DNA of 64,000 nucleotides from Hymenobacter chitinivorans DSM 11115 (GCF_002797555.1 NZ_PGFA01000001.1:1798001-1862000), one strand, 5' to 3'. Positions 34,007-42,840 are shown, counted from the first letter of the stretch. A program made the numbers and translations. The notes: generated by a model from the letters alone, not told the origin.

Positions 34007-34477
34007 ATGAGAAGAGTAACTGTAGTCGCCCTCACCGCTGTACTTGGCAGCTTTGCGGCCTGCACGTCAGAAACAAAACCCACCTCCGAAGCCAGTAAAA
34101 TGCCCATAACGGGCACTTGGCAGCTGGTTAACCGGACCGTTATTGAGAAAGGAGACACGGTGACCACTGCTACCAGCAAAAACGAATCGTTTATCAAAGT
34201 CATTAATGACAGCCACTTCGCCTTTTTACAGCACGACTTGAAAAAAGGCAAGGATTCAGTGGCGGTGTTCGTGGCCGGGGGCGGCCGGTATTCGCTCAAA
34301 GACAGCCTCTACAGTGAGCATTTAGAGTATTGCAGCGCCCGAAACTGGGAGGATAATGATTTTGCCTTCACTCTCACGTTAAAAAACGATACCCTCACGC
34401 AAAGTGGCGTGGAGAAGGTCGCCAGTGCCGGCGTAGACAGGGTTAATATTGAGCGTTACGTACGGCTGAAACCGTAG
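34007..34477 (+). CDS. Lipoprotein of unknown function
   Basis: 156 residues with an SPII signal (MRRVTVVALTAVLGSFAAC). The mature part begins with a lipocalin-like sequence ITGTWQLVNRTVI, which in Bacteroidota is typical of small beta-barrel lipoproteins that may bind hydrophobic ligands. Single gene in the accessory stretch. The fold call is an inference. Confidence 0.55.
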   Translation: MRRVTVVALTAVLGSFAACTSETKPTSEASKMPITGTWQLVNRTVIEKGDTVTTATSKNESFIKVINDSHFAFLQHDLKKGKDSVAVFVAGGGRYSLKDSLYSEHLEYCSARNWEDNDFAFTLTLKNDTLTQSGVEKVASAGVDRVNIERYVRLKP

Positions 34478-34554
34478 CGGCTACTGGATGAGGGGCAGCA
34501 AGTGCCCGCTCCGCCTAGCTTCAAATGGCGGGGCCGTTTATTGGGATTGCCCAC

Positions 34555-35178
34555 ATGAAACAAAAGAAAATCGGGTTGGTGGGCGGTATCAGCTGGGTGT
34601 CGACCCTGGACTATTACCGGCTCATCAACGAAGGCGTGAATGACAAGCTGGGCGGGCTCCACTTCGCCGAGCTGCTGCGCGACGCCTGCCTCAGCCTCAA
34701 GCGCGCCGATGCCGCGGCCATTGCCCTCTGCGCCAATACCGCCCACCTGTTTGCCGACCGGCTGGAGGCCGAGCTGGACCTGCCTTTCATTCACATCGTG
34801 ACGGAAACGGCGAAAGTGCTGCGGCGGGAAGGGCACACTACCATCGGGCTGCTGGGCACCAAGTTCACCATGGAAATGCCCTTCTACCGGGAGCGGCTGG
34901 AGGCGTTTGGCATCACCGTGCTAACTCCTGCGTCGCCGGAAACCCGGGACTACGTGCAGGTTACCGTCAAGGAGGAACTGGGCCGGGGGCTCATTAGGCC
35001 CGAAACCAAAGCCCGCTACCTCGAAATTACTCAGGAGCTGGTCGGCGCCGGGGCTACGGCCCTGGTGCTGGGCTGCACCGAAATTCCCCTGCTCATCAGC
35101 CAGGCCGACTTTTCCATCCCGGTGTTCGACACGGTTCAGATTCACTCCGCCGCCATCGTGGACTACATTGTCTCGTAA
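34555..35178 (+). CDS. Aspartate/glutamate racemase family protein with internal deletion
   Basis: 207 residues of the PLP-independent Asp/Glu racemase family. It keeps the start KIGLVGGISWVSTLDYYRLI, both catalytic cysteines (CANT about residue 64; GCTEI about residue 178) and the end PVFDTVQIHS. Compared with E. coli YgeA as I recall it, about 25 residues are missing between GGLHFAELL and RDACLSLKR, where relatives have a VDF-type motif. The frame is intact, so it may be a shortened but translated protein with altered or lost activity. ATG 34555 chosen. Confidence 0.75.
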   Translation: MKQKKIGLVGGISWVSTLDYYRLINEGVNDKLGGLHFAELLRDACLSLKRADAAAIALCANTAHLFADRLEAELDLPFIHIVTETAKVLRREGHTTIGLLGTKFTMEMPFYRERLEAFGITVLTPASPETRDYVQVTVKEELGRGLIRPETKARYLEITQELVGAGATALVLGCTEIPLLISQADFSIPVFDTVQIHSAAIVDYIVS

Positions 35179-35198
35179 GCGGGCGGCGCTGCCACAGG

Positions 35199-35261
35199 GC
35201 CGCCCCGTGTTTGCAGCATATTCTTCAGCTTTTGAAAAATATGCTGCAAACACGGGGCGGC
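35199..35261. repeat. TTTGCAGCATATT hairpin, copy 3
   Basis: Perfect 24-base arms (35199-35222, 35238-35261) made of GCCGCCCCGTG plus the shared core TTTGCAGCATATT. It lies between convergent genes and probably terminates both. Confidence 0.85.
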
Positions 35262-35289
35262 TTCCAGGTCGGGCTGGCTGCTGTTGGAA

Positions 35290-36198
35290 TCAGGTAAACG
35301 AGGCCCGGAATTCCAGGGGCGAGAGGTTGGTTTTGGCCTTGAAGAGCTTGCTGAACGAGGGCACGTGCTCGAAACCCAGCTCGTAGGCAATTTCGCTCAC
35401 GGTGCGGGTGGTGGCCGTGAGCTTTTCTTTGGCCTTGGCAATCAGCCGGGCGTGAATGTGCTGCTGGGTGTTCTGGCCCGTCACGACGCGCAGCAAATTG
35501 CTCAGGTACTTGGGCGAGAGGTGCAGGCAATCGGCCACGTAGTGCACGGTGGGCAGGCCTTGCTCGGCCAAGTCAGGGCGGTTGAAGTAGGCCTGGAGCA
35601 GGGCGTCCACCTGGTCGAGCACCTCGTGGTTGGCCTTTTCACGGGTCAGGAACTGGCGGTGATAAAACCGGTCGGCGTACTGGAGCAGGCTTTCCAGGTG
35701 GGAGATGATAATGGGCTTGCTAAACTGGTCGATGGTGGACGCATACTCCTGCTCGATGGCGAAGACCAGGCTCAGAATGGCGGCTTCCTCCTTCGCCGAC
35801 AGAAACAGGGCTTCCTTGAGCGAATAATCCCAGAAATCGTGCTGCTGGATGGTAGTGGCCAGCGGCGTGTTCCAGAGGAAATCGGGGTGGAGGTAGATTA
35901 CCCAGCCCGACTTTCTCACTTCCTCGGCCTGGTCACTCACCGCCAGGCTGAACACCTGATTGGGCGCCATGAACGACATAACACCTTCGTTGAAATCGAA
36001 CGAATGCTGCCCGTATTTCATGCTCATATTGTGCATGCGCTTGACGGAAATGCAGTAAAAGTCGAACACCATGCTCGTCGGCTCCTCGTCCGTGAGGGGC
36101 GGCACGGCGCCCACGTCCACCACGCTGAGCAGCGGATGCTGGGGCGCGGGCAGCTGCCGAAACGCGTGAAACTCGCTGATCGTGCGGAAGCGCCTCAT
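35290..36198 (-). CDS. AraC-family transcriptional regulator
   Basis: 302 residues: an N-terminal cupin-like sensor (about 1-170) and a C-terminal double HTH (TVHYVADCLHLSPKYLSNLL, VSEIAYELGFEHVPSFSKLF). Its ATG overlaps the oxidoreductase stop by 4 bases, so the two are translated together. It likely controls its own operon in response to a small molecule. Confidence 0.88.
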   Translation of the reverse strand: MRRFRTISEFHAFRQLPAPQHPLLSVVDVGAVPPLTDEEPTSMVFDFYCISVKRMHNMSMKYGQHSFDFNEGVMSFMAPNQVFSLAVSDQAEEVRKSGWVIYLHPDFLWNTPLATTIQQHDFWDYSLKEALFLSAKEEAAILSLVFAIEQEYASTIDQFSKPIIISHLESLLQYADRFYHRQFLTREKANHEVLDQVDALLQAYFNRPDLAEQGLPTVHYVADCLHLSPKYLSNLLRVVTGQNTQQHIHARLIAKAKEKLTATTRTVSEIAYELGFEHVPSFSKLFKAKTNLSPLEFRASFT

Positions 36199-37172
36199 GC
36201 CGGCTCGTCGTTGGGGTGGATTTGCAGCACCAGCTTGCCCCGCACGTGCCAGGTCTGGCTTTCGCGGTGGGCCTCGGCCACCTGCGCCAAGGGGTACACG
36301 TTGCTGATAACCACCTTCACCTGGCCCGCGTCAATGAGCTGGGTAATTTCCTGGAGCCACTCCTGCCGGGGCTGGTTATTCGACAGCTCGCCCGTGGCCT
36401 GCTGCCGGACCAGGGCCGCGTGCACCGCGTCGTCGAAGGGGTAGTCGAGGTTGACGGTGACGAAAGTGCCGCCTTTTTTCAGCACGGAAATGGCTTTCAC
36501 CCGCTCGGCATTGTCGCGCAGGGGGGAGGCTTCGAGCACCAGGTCCAGGTCATGCACCAGCTCTTCAAACTTCTGGCTGCGGTAGTCAATCACCTCGTCG
36601 GCCCCCAGCTGCCGCACATACTCCAGGTTGCCGGCCGAGGCGGTACCGATGACGTAGGCGCCCTTGGCCTTGGCAAACTGCACGGCGAAGCCGCCCACGC
36701 CGCCCGAGGCCCCCTGAATCAGGATGCGCTGACCCGCCTGGAGCTTACCGTGCTCAAAAAGGGCGGTCCAGGCCGTGAGGCCGGCCAGGGGCACGGCCGC
36801 CGCCTCGGTGAAGCTCAGGCTGGCGGGCTTACGGGCAAACTGGCTGGCTTTGGCCGCGCAGTACTCGGCGTAGCTGCCGTCGCCGGGGAAGTTGGGCTCC
36901 CCGTACACGGCATCCCCGATCTGAAAGCCGGTGACGGCGCTGCCCACCTCCGTCACCACGCCGGCCGCGTCCCAGCCCAGGGTCATCGGCAGGGTCAGGT
37001 AAGCCCGCAGCGCGTCGTTGCCGCCTTCGCGCACCACCCAGTCCACCGGGTTGACGCCGCTGGCATACACTTTAATGAGGATTTCGTCGGGTGCTGGCAC
37101 GGGCCGCGCCACGTCGTTTTGTAGTTGGAGGACCTCGGCCCCTCCAAAGGCATGAATTCTGACCGCTTGCAT
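36195..37172 (-). CDS. NADP-dependent quinone oxidoreductase-like protein (MDR family)
   Basis: 325 residues, zinc-independent medium-chain dehydrogenase/reductase. The GroES-like N-terminus (MQAVRIHAFGGAEVLQ) is followed by a Rossmann segment with GASGGVGGFAVQFAKAKG. It probably reduces quinones or enals using NADPH. I use ATG 37172; the longer frame upstream has no family character. First gene of a two-gene unit with the AraC regulator. Confidence 0.85.
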   Translation of the reverse strand: MQAVRIHAFGGAEVLQLQNDVARPVPAPDEILIKVYASGVNPVDWVVREGGNDALRAYLTLPMTLGWDAAGVVTEVGSAVTGFQIGDAVYGEPNFPGDGSYAEYCAAKASQFARKPASLSFTEAAAVPLAGLTAWTALFEHGKLQAGQRILIQGASGGVGGFAVQFAKAKGAYVIGTASAGNLEYVRQLGADEVIDYRSQKFEELVHDLDLVLEASPLRDNAERVKAISVLKKGGTFVTVNLDYPFDDAVHAALVRQQATGELSNNQPRQEWLQEITQLIDAGQVKVVISNVYPLAQVAEAHRESQTWHVRGKLVLQIHPNDEPA

Positions 37173-37529
37173 AAGTAGGTAGTTTCGGTTGGTTAACGAA
37201 TACAAAGGTCGGCGCGGCGGGCGCGGCCGGGTTAACCAGAATGCCCTTTGTATTAGCCGAAATGCCGTGGTCGGCTGATAGTTCACGGTGGTCTGGGATG
37301 CCCGGCTGGGGGTGGGCAATGGCTATGAATCCCAGGTTTTTTTCGGGTGAATATTACGCTGCTAAATCCGCTCGTGCAGCAAAATCGTTCATTCACCCAG
37401 GAAAGAGAGCCGTCGGGCAAAACTTTCTAAAAAGCGGGAACCAGTAGTGTTGATTTGTATCATTCCAACGGCCCAATGGGCTACGGAACGACTCCGAACG
37501 ACACCTCTACGCTTCCACCTTTTTCTGTC
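37173..37529. other. Spacer with no recognisable gene
   Basis: 357 bases between a minus-strand and a plus-strand gene, presumably holding two divergent promoters. I found no hairpin, repeat family member or convincing reading frame; a short plus-strand frame at 37241 has no support. Confidence 0.4.
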
Positions 37530-37724
37530 ATGAACGCTTCCCTCATCGCCCGCCTCGCTGCTTTGCTCCTCGTTATCGCCCTCTTGGTGCCGAGCACTCC
37601 AGCCGCGGCGGCCGGTCGGACGCCCTTCGTGCGCAGTGTCAGCAAGGGCCGGCCCACGCTGCACCGCCCCAGCTACAAGCAATACAATGCCAACGGGACG
37701 CGTTGGTTTTTCCAGCGCTGGTAG
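37530..37724 (+). CDS. Small secreted protein
   Basis: 64 residues with a clear signal peptide (MNASLIARLAALLLVIALLV, cleavage near AAAA-G). The short basic mature part ends YKQYNANGTRWFFQRW. No family recognised. A long perfect terminator follows. Confidence 0.5.
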   Translation: MNASLIARLAALLLVIALLVPSTPAAAAGRTPFVRSVSKGRPTLHRPSYKQYNANGTRWFFQRW

Positions 37725-37780
37725 GCCGCTGCTCCCCTCAGGAGAAATAACTACTGGTTTTTTTACACACCGACCTGCGC

Positions 37781-37826
37781 AACAACAGAAGAGCCGGCTG
37801 ATTCCTCAGCCGGCTCTTCTGTTGTT
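37781..37826. terminator. Terminator
   Basis: AACAACAGAAGAGCCGGCTGA (21 bases) pairs perfectly with its complement across the loop TTCC. It runs directly into a word-array inverted repeat. Confidence 0.85.
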
Positions 37827-37827
37827 A

Positions 37828-37906
37828 GTTGTTAGTTGCTAGTTGTCAGTTGTTAGGTCGTTGTTGGTATGAACGACCTAACAACTGACAACTAGCAACT
37901 AACAAC
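37828..37906. repeat. Word-array inverted repeat (GTTGTTAGTT type)
   Basis: Perfect 35-base arms 37828-37862 and 37872-37906 around a 9-base loop. It contains GTTGTCAGTTGTTAG, which is shared with the repeats at 2.7 and 43.6 kb, and lies between convergent genes. Confidence 0.9.
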
Positions 37907-37912
37907 CAAGCA

Positions 37913-38371
37913 TTACGCTTCGTTTACGACGATTTTCTTAATCTCGTCGTTGGCTTTGATCTGGTCGATGATGTCCAGGCCTTCCACCACTTTGCCGAAC
38001 ACGGTGTGGTTGCGGTCGAGGTGGGCGGTGTTGTCGCGGCTGTGCACGATGAAAAACTGCGAGCCGCCGGTGTTGCGGCCAGCGTGGGCCATGCTCAGCA
38101 CGCCACGGTCGTGGTACTGGTTGCCGCCTTTCAGCTCGCAGTCAATTTTGTAGCCGGGGCCGCCGGTGCCGGGCATGCCCTTGGCGCCTTCGCGGGTGTT
38201 GGGGCAGCCGCCCTGCACCACGAAGTTGGGGATGACGCGGTGAAACTTCAGCCCGTCGTAGAAGCCCTTCTGGGCCAGGTCAGTAAAGTTCTTCACCGTG
38301 TTGGGAGCGTCTTGCTCGAAGAACTCAACTTTCATCACGCCGTGCGTTGTGTGGATTTCGGCAGTTTTCAT
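37913..38371 (-). CDS. Cyclophilin-type peptidyl-prolyl cis-trans isomerase
   Basis: 152 residues, a single cyclophilin domain with no signal peptide. The active-site string FHRVIPNFVVQGG is followed by SMAHAGRNTGGSQFFI and DRNHTVFGKV. It speeds proline isomerisation during protein folding in the cytoplasm. Length fits the short bacterial PpiB type. Confidence 0.92.
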   Translation of the reverse strand: MKTAEIHTTHGVMKVEFFEQDAPNTVKNFTDLAQKGFYDGLKFHRVIPNFVVQGGCPNTREGAKGMPGTGGPGYKIDCELKGGNQYHDRGVLSMAHAGRNTGGSQFFIVHSRDNTAHLDRNHTVFGKVVEGLDIIDQIKANDEIKKIVVNEA

Positions 38372-38439
38372 GCGGTAGGGGGGAGAATAGGTGGAAGGTT
38401 ACTAAGCGCCAATGGCCGGAAAAGGTTTCGGGCGCCGGG

Positions 38440-38468
38440 CAAAGGTAGCCAAATCAGGCGCTGCCAAA
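38440..38468 (-). promoter_or_regulatory. Promoter of the cyclophilin gene
   Basis: On the minus strand a TTTG (38468-38465) is separated by 17 bases from TACCTTTG (38447-38440), matching the Bacteroidota -33/-7 pair. Confidence 0.55.
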
Positions 38469-38580
38469 ACATCCGCCGGGGCGGCAGGTTCCGTACACAG
38501 TGCCATAATGCCGGAAGCTGAATATTTCGATATTGCCCCGACCTTTGCCCAACCAATCTCCTAACCCCGTTCCGCGTCCG

Positions 38581-39216
38581 ATGAAAAAGACCCTGAGAAA
38601 CGCCTCCTTCGCGCTGTGCGCCGCCGTGCTGGCCGCTCCCGCCCTGAGCAGCTGCTCCGACAACAAGACCACCGAAAAGGCCACCACCGAAACCGAAGCC
38701 ATTGCCACCGTCGACTCGGCCGCCATGATGACCGACTCGGCCCGGATGGCCAAGCCCGAGGGCGTAATGGTGGACGGCGTGGCCATGACCCCCGACAAGA
38801 ACATCATCCAGAATGCGGTCCAGGCCAGCAGCGTGAGCACCCTGGTGCGGGCCGTGTCGGCCGCCGATTTGGGTGGCACGCTCAGCGGCCCCGGTCCTTT
38901 CACGGTGTTTGCGCCCACCAACTCGGCCTTTATCCAGCTGCCCAAGGGGGCCATGGCCGGCCTGATGAAGCCCGAAAGCAAGGAAAAGCTTAAGGGCGTG
39001 CTCACCTACCACGTCATTGCCGGCCGCCTCGTGGCTTCCGACCTCAAGGACGGGCAGGAGCTGACCACCGTCAACGGCGAGAAAGTGAAAATCTCGGTGA
39101 AAGGTGGCAAAATCATGGTCAACAATGCCACTATCCAAATTCCCGACGTCATTTCCAGCAACGGCGTAACCCACATCGTGGACCAGGTGCTGCTGCCCCC
39201 GGCCCCGAATATTTAA
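38581..39216 (+). CDS. Fasciclin-domain lipoprotein
   Basis: 211 residues: SPII signal with lipobox LSSC, a Thr/Glu/Ala-rich tether, then one FAS1 domain (about 65-205) with FTVFAPTNSAFIQLP and LTYHVIAGRL, the two conserved FAS1 segments. Such domains mediate surface adhesion. I start at ATG 38581 (MKKTLRNAS); the frame extends upstream without a signal. Confidence 0.88.
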   Translation: MKKTLRNASFALCAAVLAAPALSSCSDNKTTEKATTETEAIATVDSAAMMTDSARMAKPEGVMVDGVAMTPDKNIIQNAVQASSVSTLVRAVSAADLGGTLSGPGPFTVFAPTNSAFIQLPKGAMAGLMKPESKEKLKGVLTYHVIAGRLVASDLKDGQELTTVNGEKVKISVKGGKIMVNNATIQIPDVISSNGVTHIVDQVLLPPAPNI

Positions 39217-39243
39217 GCCGCTGCTTCCACTTCGCCAGGCATG

Positions 39244-39435
39244 GCGAGGACGCGCGGCATTCCGCGCCTCAAGCGGCATCCATCTGTCCGCTGCGAAGCA
39301 CGGAGTGACCTTTTACCAGAAAGCCCTTTATTCCAGCCGGAGTAAAGGGCTTTTCACATTAGAAAGCTTTCTGCATTTCAGAGGACGGATGGCTTCGAGC
39401 GGCTCGCAAGGACACAACTTCACTCATTCACTCAT
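39244..39435. repeat. Intergenic element C, copy 1, with hairpin and half word array
   Basis: Shares GGCATTCCGCG-like, ACCAGAAAGCCCT and GAGGACGGAT segments in the same order with 63315-63431. A terminator-like hairpin, AAAGCCCTTTA (39320-39330) with TAAAGGGCTTT (39343-39353), lies within it. The right end is a CACTCATTCACTCATTCAC run leading to the next gene's stop codon. Confidence 0.55.
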
Positions 39436-40335
39436 TCACCGCACCAGACCCGCTTCCTCGGAAATATGGCGGGCGAAGGACGTCCAGCTGGTATCGGCGG
39501 GCGTGCGGGCTACGGTAGTAGCCAGGTGGTTGAGGATAATATTGACAAACGGCATGTTGACCCCGATTTCCTTGGCCTCGGTTTGCATCAGGCCCAGGTC
39601 TTTGCGCAGAATGTAAGGGGCCCGGCCCAGGGGCTGGTAGTTTTTGGTGGCAAGCACTGGCCCGTAGCCGCGGTACACCGGCGTATCGAATACGGTGCTG
39701 GTCAGCATCTGGCACACCTGCTGCCGGTCTAGGCCGCTGCGCTCGGCCAGGTCGAAGGCTTCGGCCATGGCTTCGATGGCGGCGCCGAGCATAAAGTTGC
39801 CGCAGAGCTTGACCACGTTGGCCGCCCCGGTGTCTTTGCCGAAGTCGTGAATGCCCTGGCTGAAGGTTTTCAGCAGCGGCTCGGCCTTTTCCTTGGCCGG
39901 CACCGAGCCGCTGGTGCACACCCAGAGCTTGGCCTCGGTGGCGGCTTCAGGCTGCCCAAACACGGGTGCGGCAATCAGGCGGGAGCCGTGGCGGTAATGC
40001 GCCCGGGCCAGTTCCCGGGTGGTTTCGGGGCCCACCGTGCTGCACGATACGTGCACCGCGCCGGGTGGCATGCTGTTCAGAAAGCCGTCTTTGCCCGTCG
40101 TTACGGCCCGCAGCGCCGCGTCGTCGGTCACCATCGTCACCACAAAAGCGCCCTCCGCCACTGCTTCGGCGGGCGTGGCGGCTACCTTGGCGCCCAGTGC
40201 GCGCAGCGGTTCGGTCTTGTCGGCGGTGCGGTTGTAGACCGTTAGCGGGTAGCCGGCGGCCAGCAGCTTGGCCGCCATAGCGCGGCCCATGTTGCCGAGG
40301 CCGATAAAGGCGACGTTGGGAAGGGCAGTAGACAT
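39436..40335 (-). CDS. NAD(P)-dependent 3-hydroxyisobutyrate dehydrogenase-like oxidoreductase
   Basis: 299 residues of the beta-hydroxyacid dehydrogenase family. The Rossmann start VAFIGLGNMGRAMAAKL is followed by the substrate motif HVSCSTVGPETT (DxxS region altered) and the catalytic Lys segment GAANVVKLCGNFM. It would oxidise a hydroxyacid or reduce a semialdehyde; the exact substrate is not predictable. The stop codon lies at the end of a CATTCACTC word run. Confidence 0.82.
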   Translation of the reverse strand: MSTALPNVAFIGLGNMGRAMAAKLLAAGYPLTVYNRTADKTEPLRALGAKVAATPAEAVAEGAFVVTMVTDDAALRAVTTGKDGFLNSMPPGAVHVSCSTVGPETTRELARAHYRHGSRLIAAPVFGQPEAATEAKLWVCTSGSVPAKEKAEPLLKTFSQGIHDFGKDTGAANVVKLCGNFMLGAAIEAMAEAFDLAERSGLDRQQVCQMLTSTVFDTPVYRGYGPVLATKNYQPLGRAPYILRKDLGLMQTEAKEIGVNMPFVNIILNHLATTVARTPADTSWTSFARHISEEAGLVR

Positions 40336-40368
40336 GCTCAGAGACGTTATAGGAGGTGGAGAAACGAA

Positions 40369-40398
40369 AACCCTCTCCGGTATTCGCCGGAGAGGGTT
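40369..40398 (-). terminator. Terminator of rsgA
   Basis: AACCCTCTCCGG pairs perfectly with CCGGAGAGGGTT across TATTCG. On the minus strand it is followed by TTTTCGTTTC. Confidence 0.7.
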
Positions 40399-40450
40399 GC
40401 GGGGTTGGGTTTCGGGCCAACTATCTGTTGTCGAGGTGGGCGCGGCCGGC

Positions 40451-41377
40451 CTAGTGGCGGTTGTCTTCGTCGTTGAGCATGCTCACGTAACTGTCGTAGC
40501 GGGGCAGGGCAATCTTGCCTTTTTCTACGGCCTCGCGCACGGCACAGCCCGGTTCGTGCACGTGCTGGCAGTTGTGGTAGCGGCATTGGTTGAGCAAGGC
40601 GCGCATCTCGGGAAAGAAGTGGGCCAGCTGCCCGGGCGGAATATCCACCAAGCCCAGTTCCTTGATGCCGGGCGTGTCGATGAGGTAGGTGCCGGGCCGC
40701 ACTTCCAGCATTTCGGCGAAGGTGGTGGTGTGCACGCCCTTGTCGGAAAACTCGCTGATTTCCTGAGTCTTCAAGTCTAAATCGGGCACCAGGGCGTTGA
40801 TGAGCGTGCTTTTGCCCACGCCTGAGTGGCCCGAGAGCAGCGAAACTTTGCCGTCGAGCAGGGCATCCACGTCGGCCACGCCCACGCCCGTTTCGGCCGA
40901 GCAGCGCAGGCCGGGGTAGCCCGTGCGCTTGTACATCTTGAGCACCTGGTCCTGGTAGTCGGTCAGATCCTCGTCGTAGAGGTCGGTTTTGTTGAAAATC
41001 AGCGTCACCGGAATGCCGTAGGCCTCGGCCGTCACCAGAAACCGGTCGATGAACCCGAACGAGGTAGCCGGCGACACCAGCGTGACGACCAGCAGGGCCT
41101 GGTCGAGGTTGGCGGCCACAATGTGGGCGTGCTCGGCCTTGTGCACCGAGCGGCGGATGATGTAGTTGCGGCGGGGCTCGATGTGGTGAATCACGCCCGC
41201 GCCCTCGGTTTGCTCCTCCACCGTGAAGTCGACCTGGTCGCCGACGGCCAGCGGGTTGCTCACCTTCAGGTTCTTGTTCTTGAACTTGCCCCGCAGCCGG
41301 CAGCGGTGCAGCTTGCCCGTGGCCGTTTCGCGCACCAGGTACCAAGAGCCCGTCGATTTAACTACAATACCGGTCAT
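40451..41377 (-). CDS. rsgA: Ribosome biogenesis GTPase RsgA
   Basis: 308 residues with an N-terminal OB fold, then a circularly permuted GTPase: NKTD (129-132) comes before GHSGVGKS (183-190) and DTPG (234-237). A zinc site (CRYHNCQHVHEPGC, about 265-278) follows. It helps mature the 30S ribosomal subunit. Its start is 3 bases from the word-array inverted repeat that separates it from waaA. Confidence 0.95.
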   Translation of the reverse strand: MTGIVVKSTGSWYLVRETATGKLHRCRLRGKFKNKNLKVSNPLAVGDQVDFTVEEQTEGAGVIHHIEPRRNYIIRRSVHKAEHAHIVAANLDQALLVVTLVSPATSFGFIDRFLVTAEAYGIPVTLIFNKTDLYDEDLTDYQDQVLKMYKRTGYPGLRCSAETGVGVADVDALLDGKVSLLSGHSGVGKSTLINALVPDLDLKTQEISEFSDKGVHTTTFAEMLEVRPGTYLIDTPGIKELGLVDIPPGQLAHFFPEMRALLNQCRYHNCQHVHEPGCAVREAVEKGKIALPRYDSYVSMLNDEDNRH

Positions 41378-41379
41378 CT

Positions 41380-41503
41380 GTGAATGAGTGAGTTAATGAT
41401 TTAGTGAATGAATTCTTAGTGGGATGGAGGCTTGTTGTTCATCCTGCGCGGTACTTTGCCATTTGAACATCAAACTTCCTCATTCACTAACTCACTCATT
41501 CAC
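41380..41503. repeat. Word-array inverted repeat (GTGAATGAGT type) between waaA and rsgA
   Basis: The left array GTGAATGAGTGAGTTAATG (41380-41398) and the right array ACTAACTCACTCATTCAC (to 41503) pair at about 17 of 18 positions; the left one has an extra word. The waaA stop codon (41492-41494) lies inside the right array, so the gene ends in repeat sequence (Val-Asn-Glu-stop). Confidence 0.8.
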
Positions 41504-42736
41504 CGCGAGCCACCGCATGATGAGGGCGGTGGCGCCGGCTTTTTGGTGGACGTATTCCAGGCTCAGGTCTTGCACGACGAGGCGGTTGGCTTCGTTGCGG
41601 AACAGCGGGGCAAAGGCATCTTTAAGCTCCTGGGCCGTGCGCACGGGGAAGGCGCAGCGCATTTCCACCAAGTCAATAGCCTCCTGAAACTTGCCGTAGG
41701 TAGGGCCAAAGAACAGGGGCAGGCCAAAGGCGGCGGCTTCCAGGGTGTTGTGCAAGCCCTTGCCGAAGGCTCCGCCGACGTAAGCAAAGTGCCCGAACCG
41801 GTAGAGCTGGCTGAGCAAACCCACGTTGTCGATGAGCAGCACGGTGGCCTGGGCCACGGTGGCGGGCTGGGCCTGGGAATAGCGCACCACTTTGCCGGGC
41901 AGGGCTTCCTCCACCAGGCGCAGGTTATGCTCGCTGATTTCGTGAGGTGCCACGATAAAGCGCAATTCCTGCTGGTACTGCTGCATGAGCGGCGTCAGCA
42001 CGGGCATGTCCTCGGGCCAGCTGCTACCCACGATGCACACGGGCAGCCAGTCGTCGGTGAAGGCGTCGACCAGGGGTAGCTCCTTGGGCGGAGCCAGGGC
42101 CGTGCGGACCACCGTGTCGAAGCGGGTGTCGCCGGCTACGCTGGCCTGGGTGAGGCCGGCTTGGCGCAGCAGCTGCACGGAGGCTTCGTTCTGGGTGAAA
42201 ATGTGGGTGAAGCACTGCAGCATGCGCCGGTAAAACCCGCCCCAGGGCTTGAAGAACACCTGCCCGGGCCGGAAGATGGCTGACACGCAGATGGTGGGCA
42301 CCCCGCGCTGCTGCAGCCCTGAAAGCAAGTAGTACCAGAACTCATACTTGACGAACACCGCCAGCCGGGGCTGCACCGCGTCCAGAAACTGCCGGGCGTT
42401 GGCCTGGGTATCGAGGGGCAGGTAGAACACGTAGTCGGCCCCGGGCCAGTTGTGGCGCACGGCGTAGCCTGAGGGCGAGAAGAACGTCAGCACGATTTTG
42501 TGGTCGGGGTGGCGCTGGGCGTAGGCTTCGATGAGGGGGCGGCCCTGCTCAAACTCGCCCAGGGACGCGCAGTGAAACCACACCCGGGGCGCGGTATCGG
42601 CCTGCAGCGTGGCCCGGATGTGCTCCAGCAGGCCCCGGCGGCCGGCCACCCACTGCGCGGCCTTGGGCACGAAGGGCGCTACCAGCCGCAGCAGCAGGGC
42701 GTAGAGGTGGAGGCCAATGGTATAGAGAAAACGCAA
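41492..42736 (-). CDS. waaA: 3-deoxy-D-manno-octulosonic acid (Kdo) transferase
   Basis: 414 residues: N-terminal membrane anchor, GT-B fold with HCASLGEFEQGRPLI, VFVKYEFWYYLL, and the C-terminal YVGGAFGKGLHNTLEAAAFG signature of WaaA. It transfers Kdo from CMP-Kdo to lipid A precursor at the inner membrane, the first core step of lipopolysaccharide. The last three residues and stop come from the following repeat. Confidence 0.93.
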   Translation of the reverse strand: MRFLYTIGLHLYALLLRLVAPFVPKAAQWVAGRRGLLEHIRATLQADTAPRVWFHCASLGEFEQGRPLIEAYAQRHPDHKIVLTFFSPSGYAVRHNWPGADYVFYLPLDTQANARQFLDAVQPRLAVFVKYEFWYYLLSGLQQRGVPTICVSAIFRPGQVFFKPWGGFYRRMLQCFTHIFTQNEASVQLLRQAGLTQASVAGDTRFDTVVRTALAPPKELPLVDAFTDDWLPVCIVGSSWPEDMPVLTPLMQQYQQELRFIVAPHEISEHNLRLVEEALPGKVVRYSQAQPATVAQATVLLIDNVGLLSQLYRFGHFAYVGGAFGKGLHNTLEAAAFGLPLFFGPTYGKFQEAIDLVEMRCAFPVRTAQELKDAFAPLFRNEANRLVVQDLSLEYVHQKAGATALIMRWLAVNE

Positions 42737-42840
42737 GGTGTGATGCTTGGTGCTTGGAGCCTAGTGCCTGGTGCTTAGGTTCGGCTGGGCCTGGATTCGC
42801 TCGAATTCCGCAAAAATAGGCTTTTACCGGCCGACAAACG

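Noticed and set aside
27953..35261. Insertion sequence or integrase that could explain the island
   Set aside because: No transposase, integrase or tRNA attachment site was found; only hairpins mark the borders.
37241..37447. 68-codon plus-strand frame before the small secreted protein
   Set aside because: No signal peptide, no homology pattern, and no spacing that suggests an operon.
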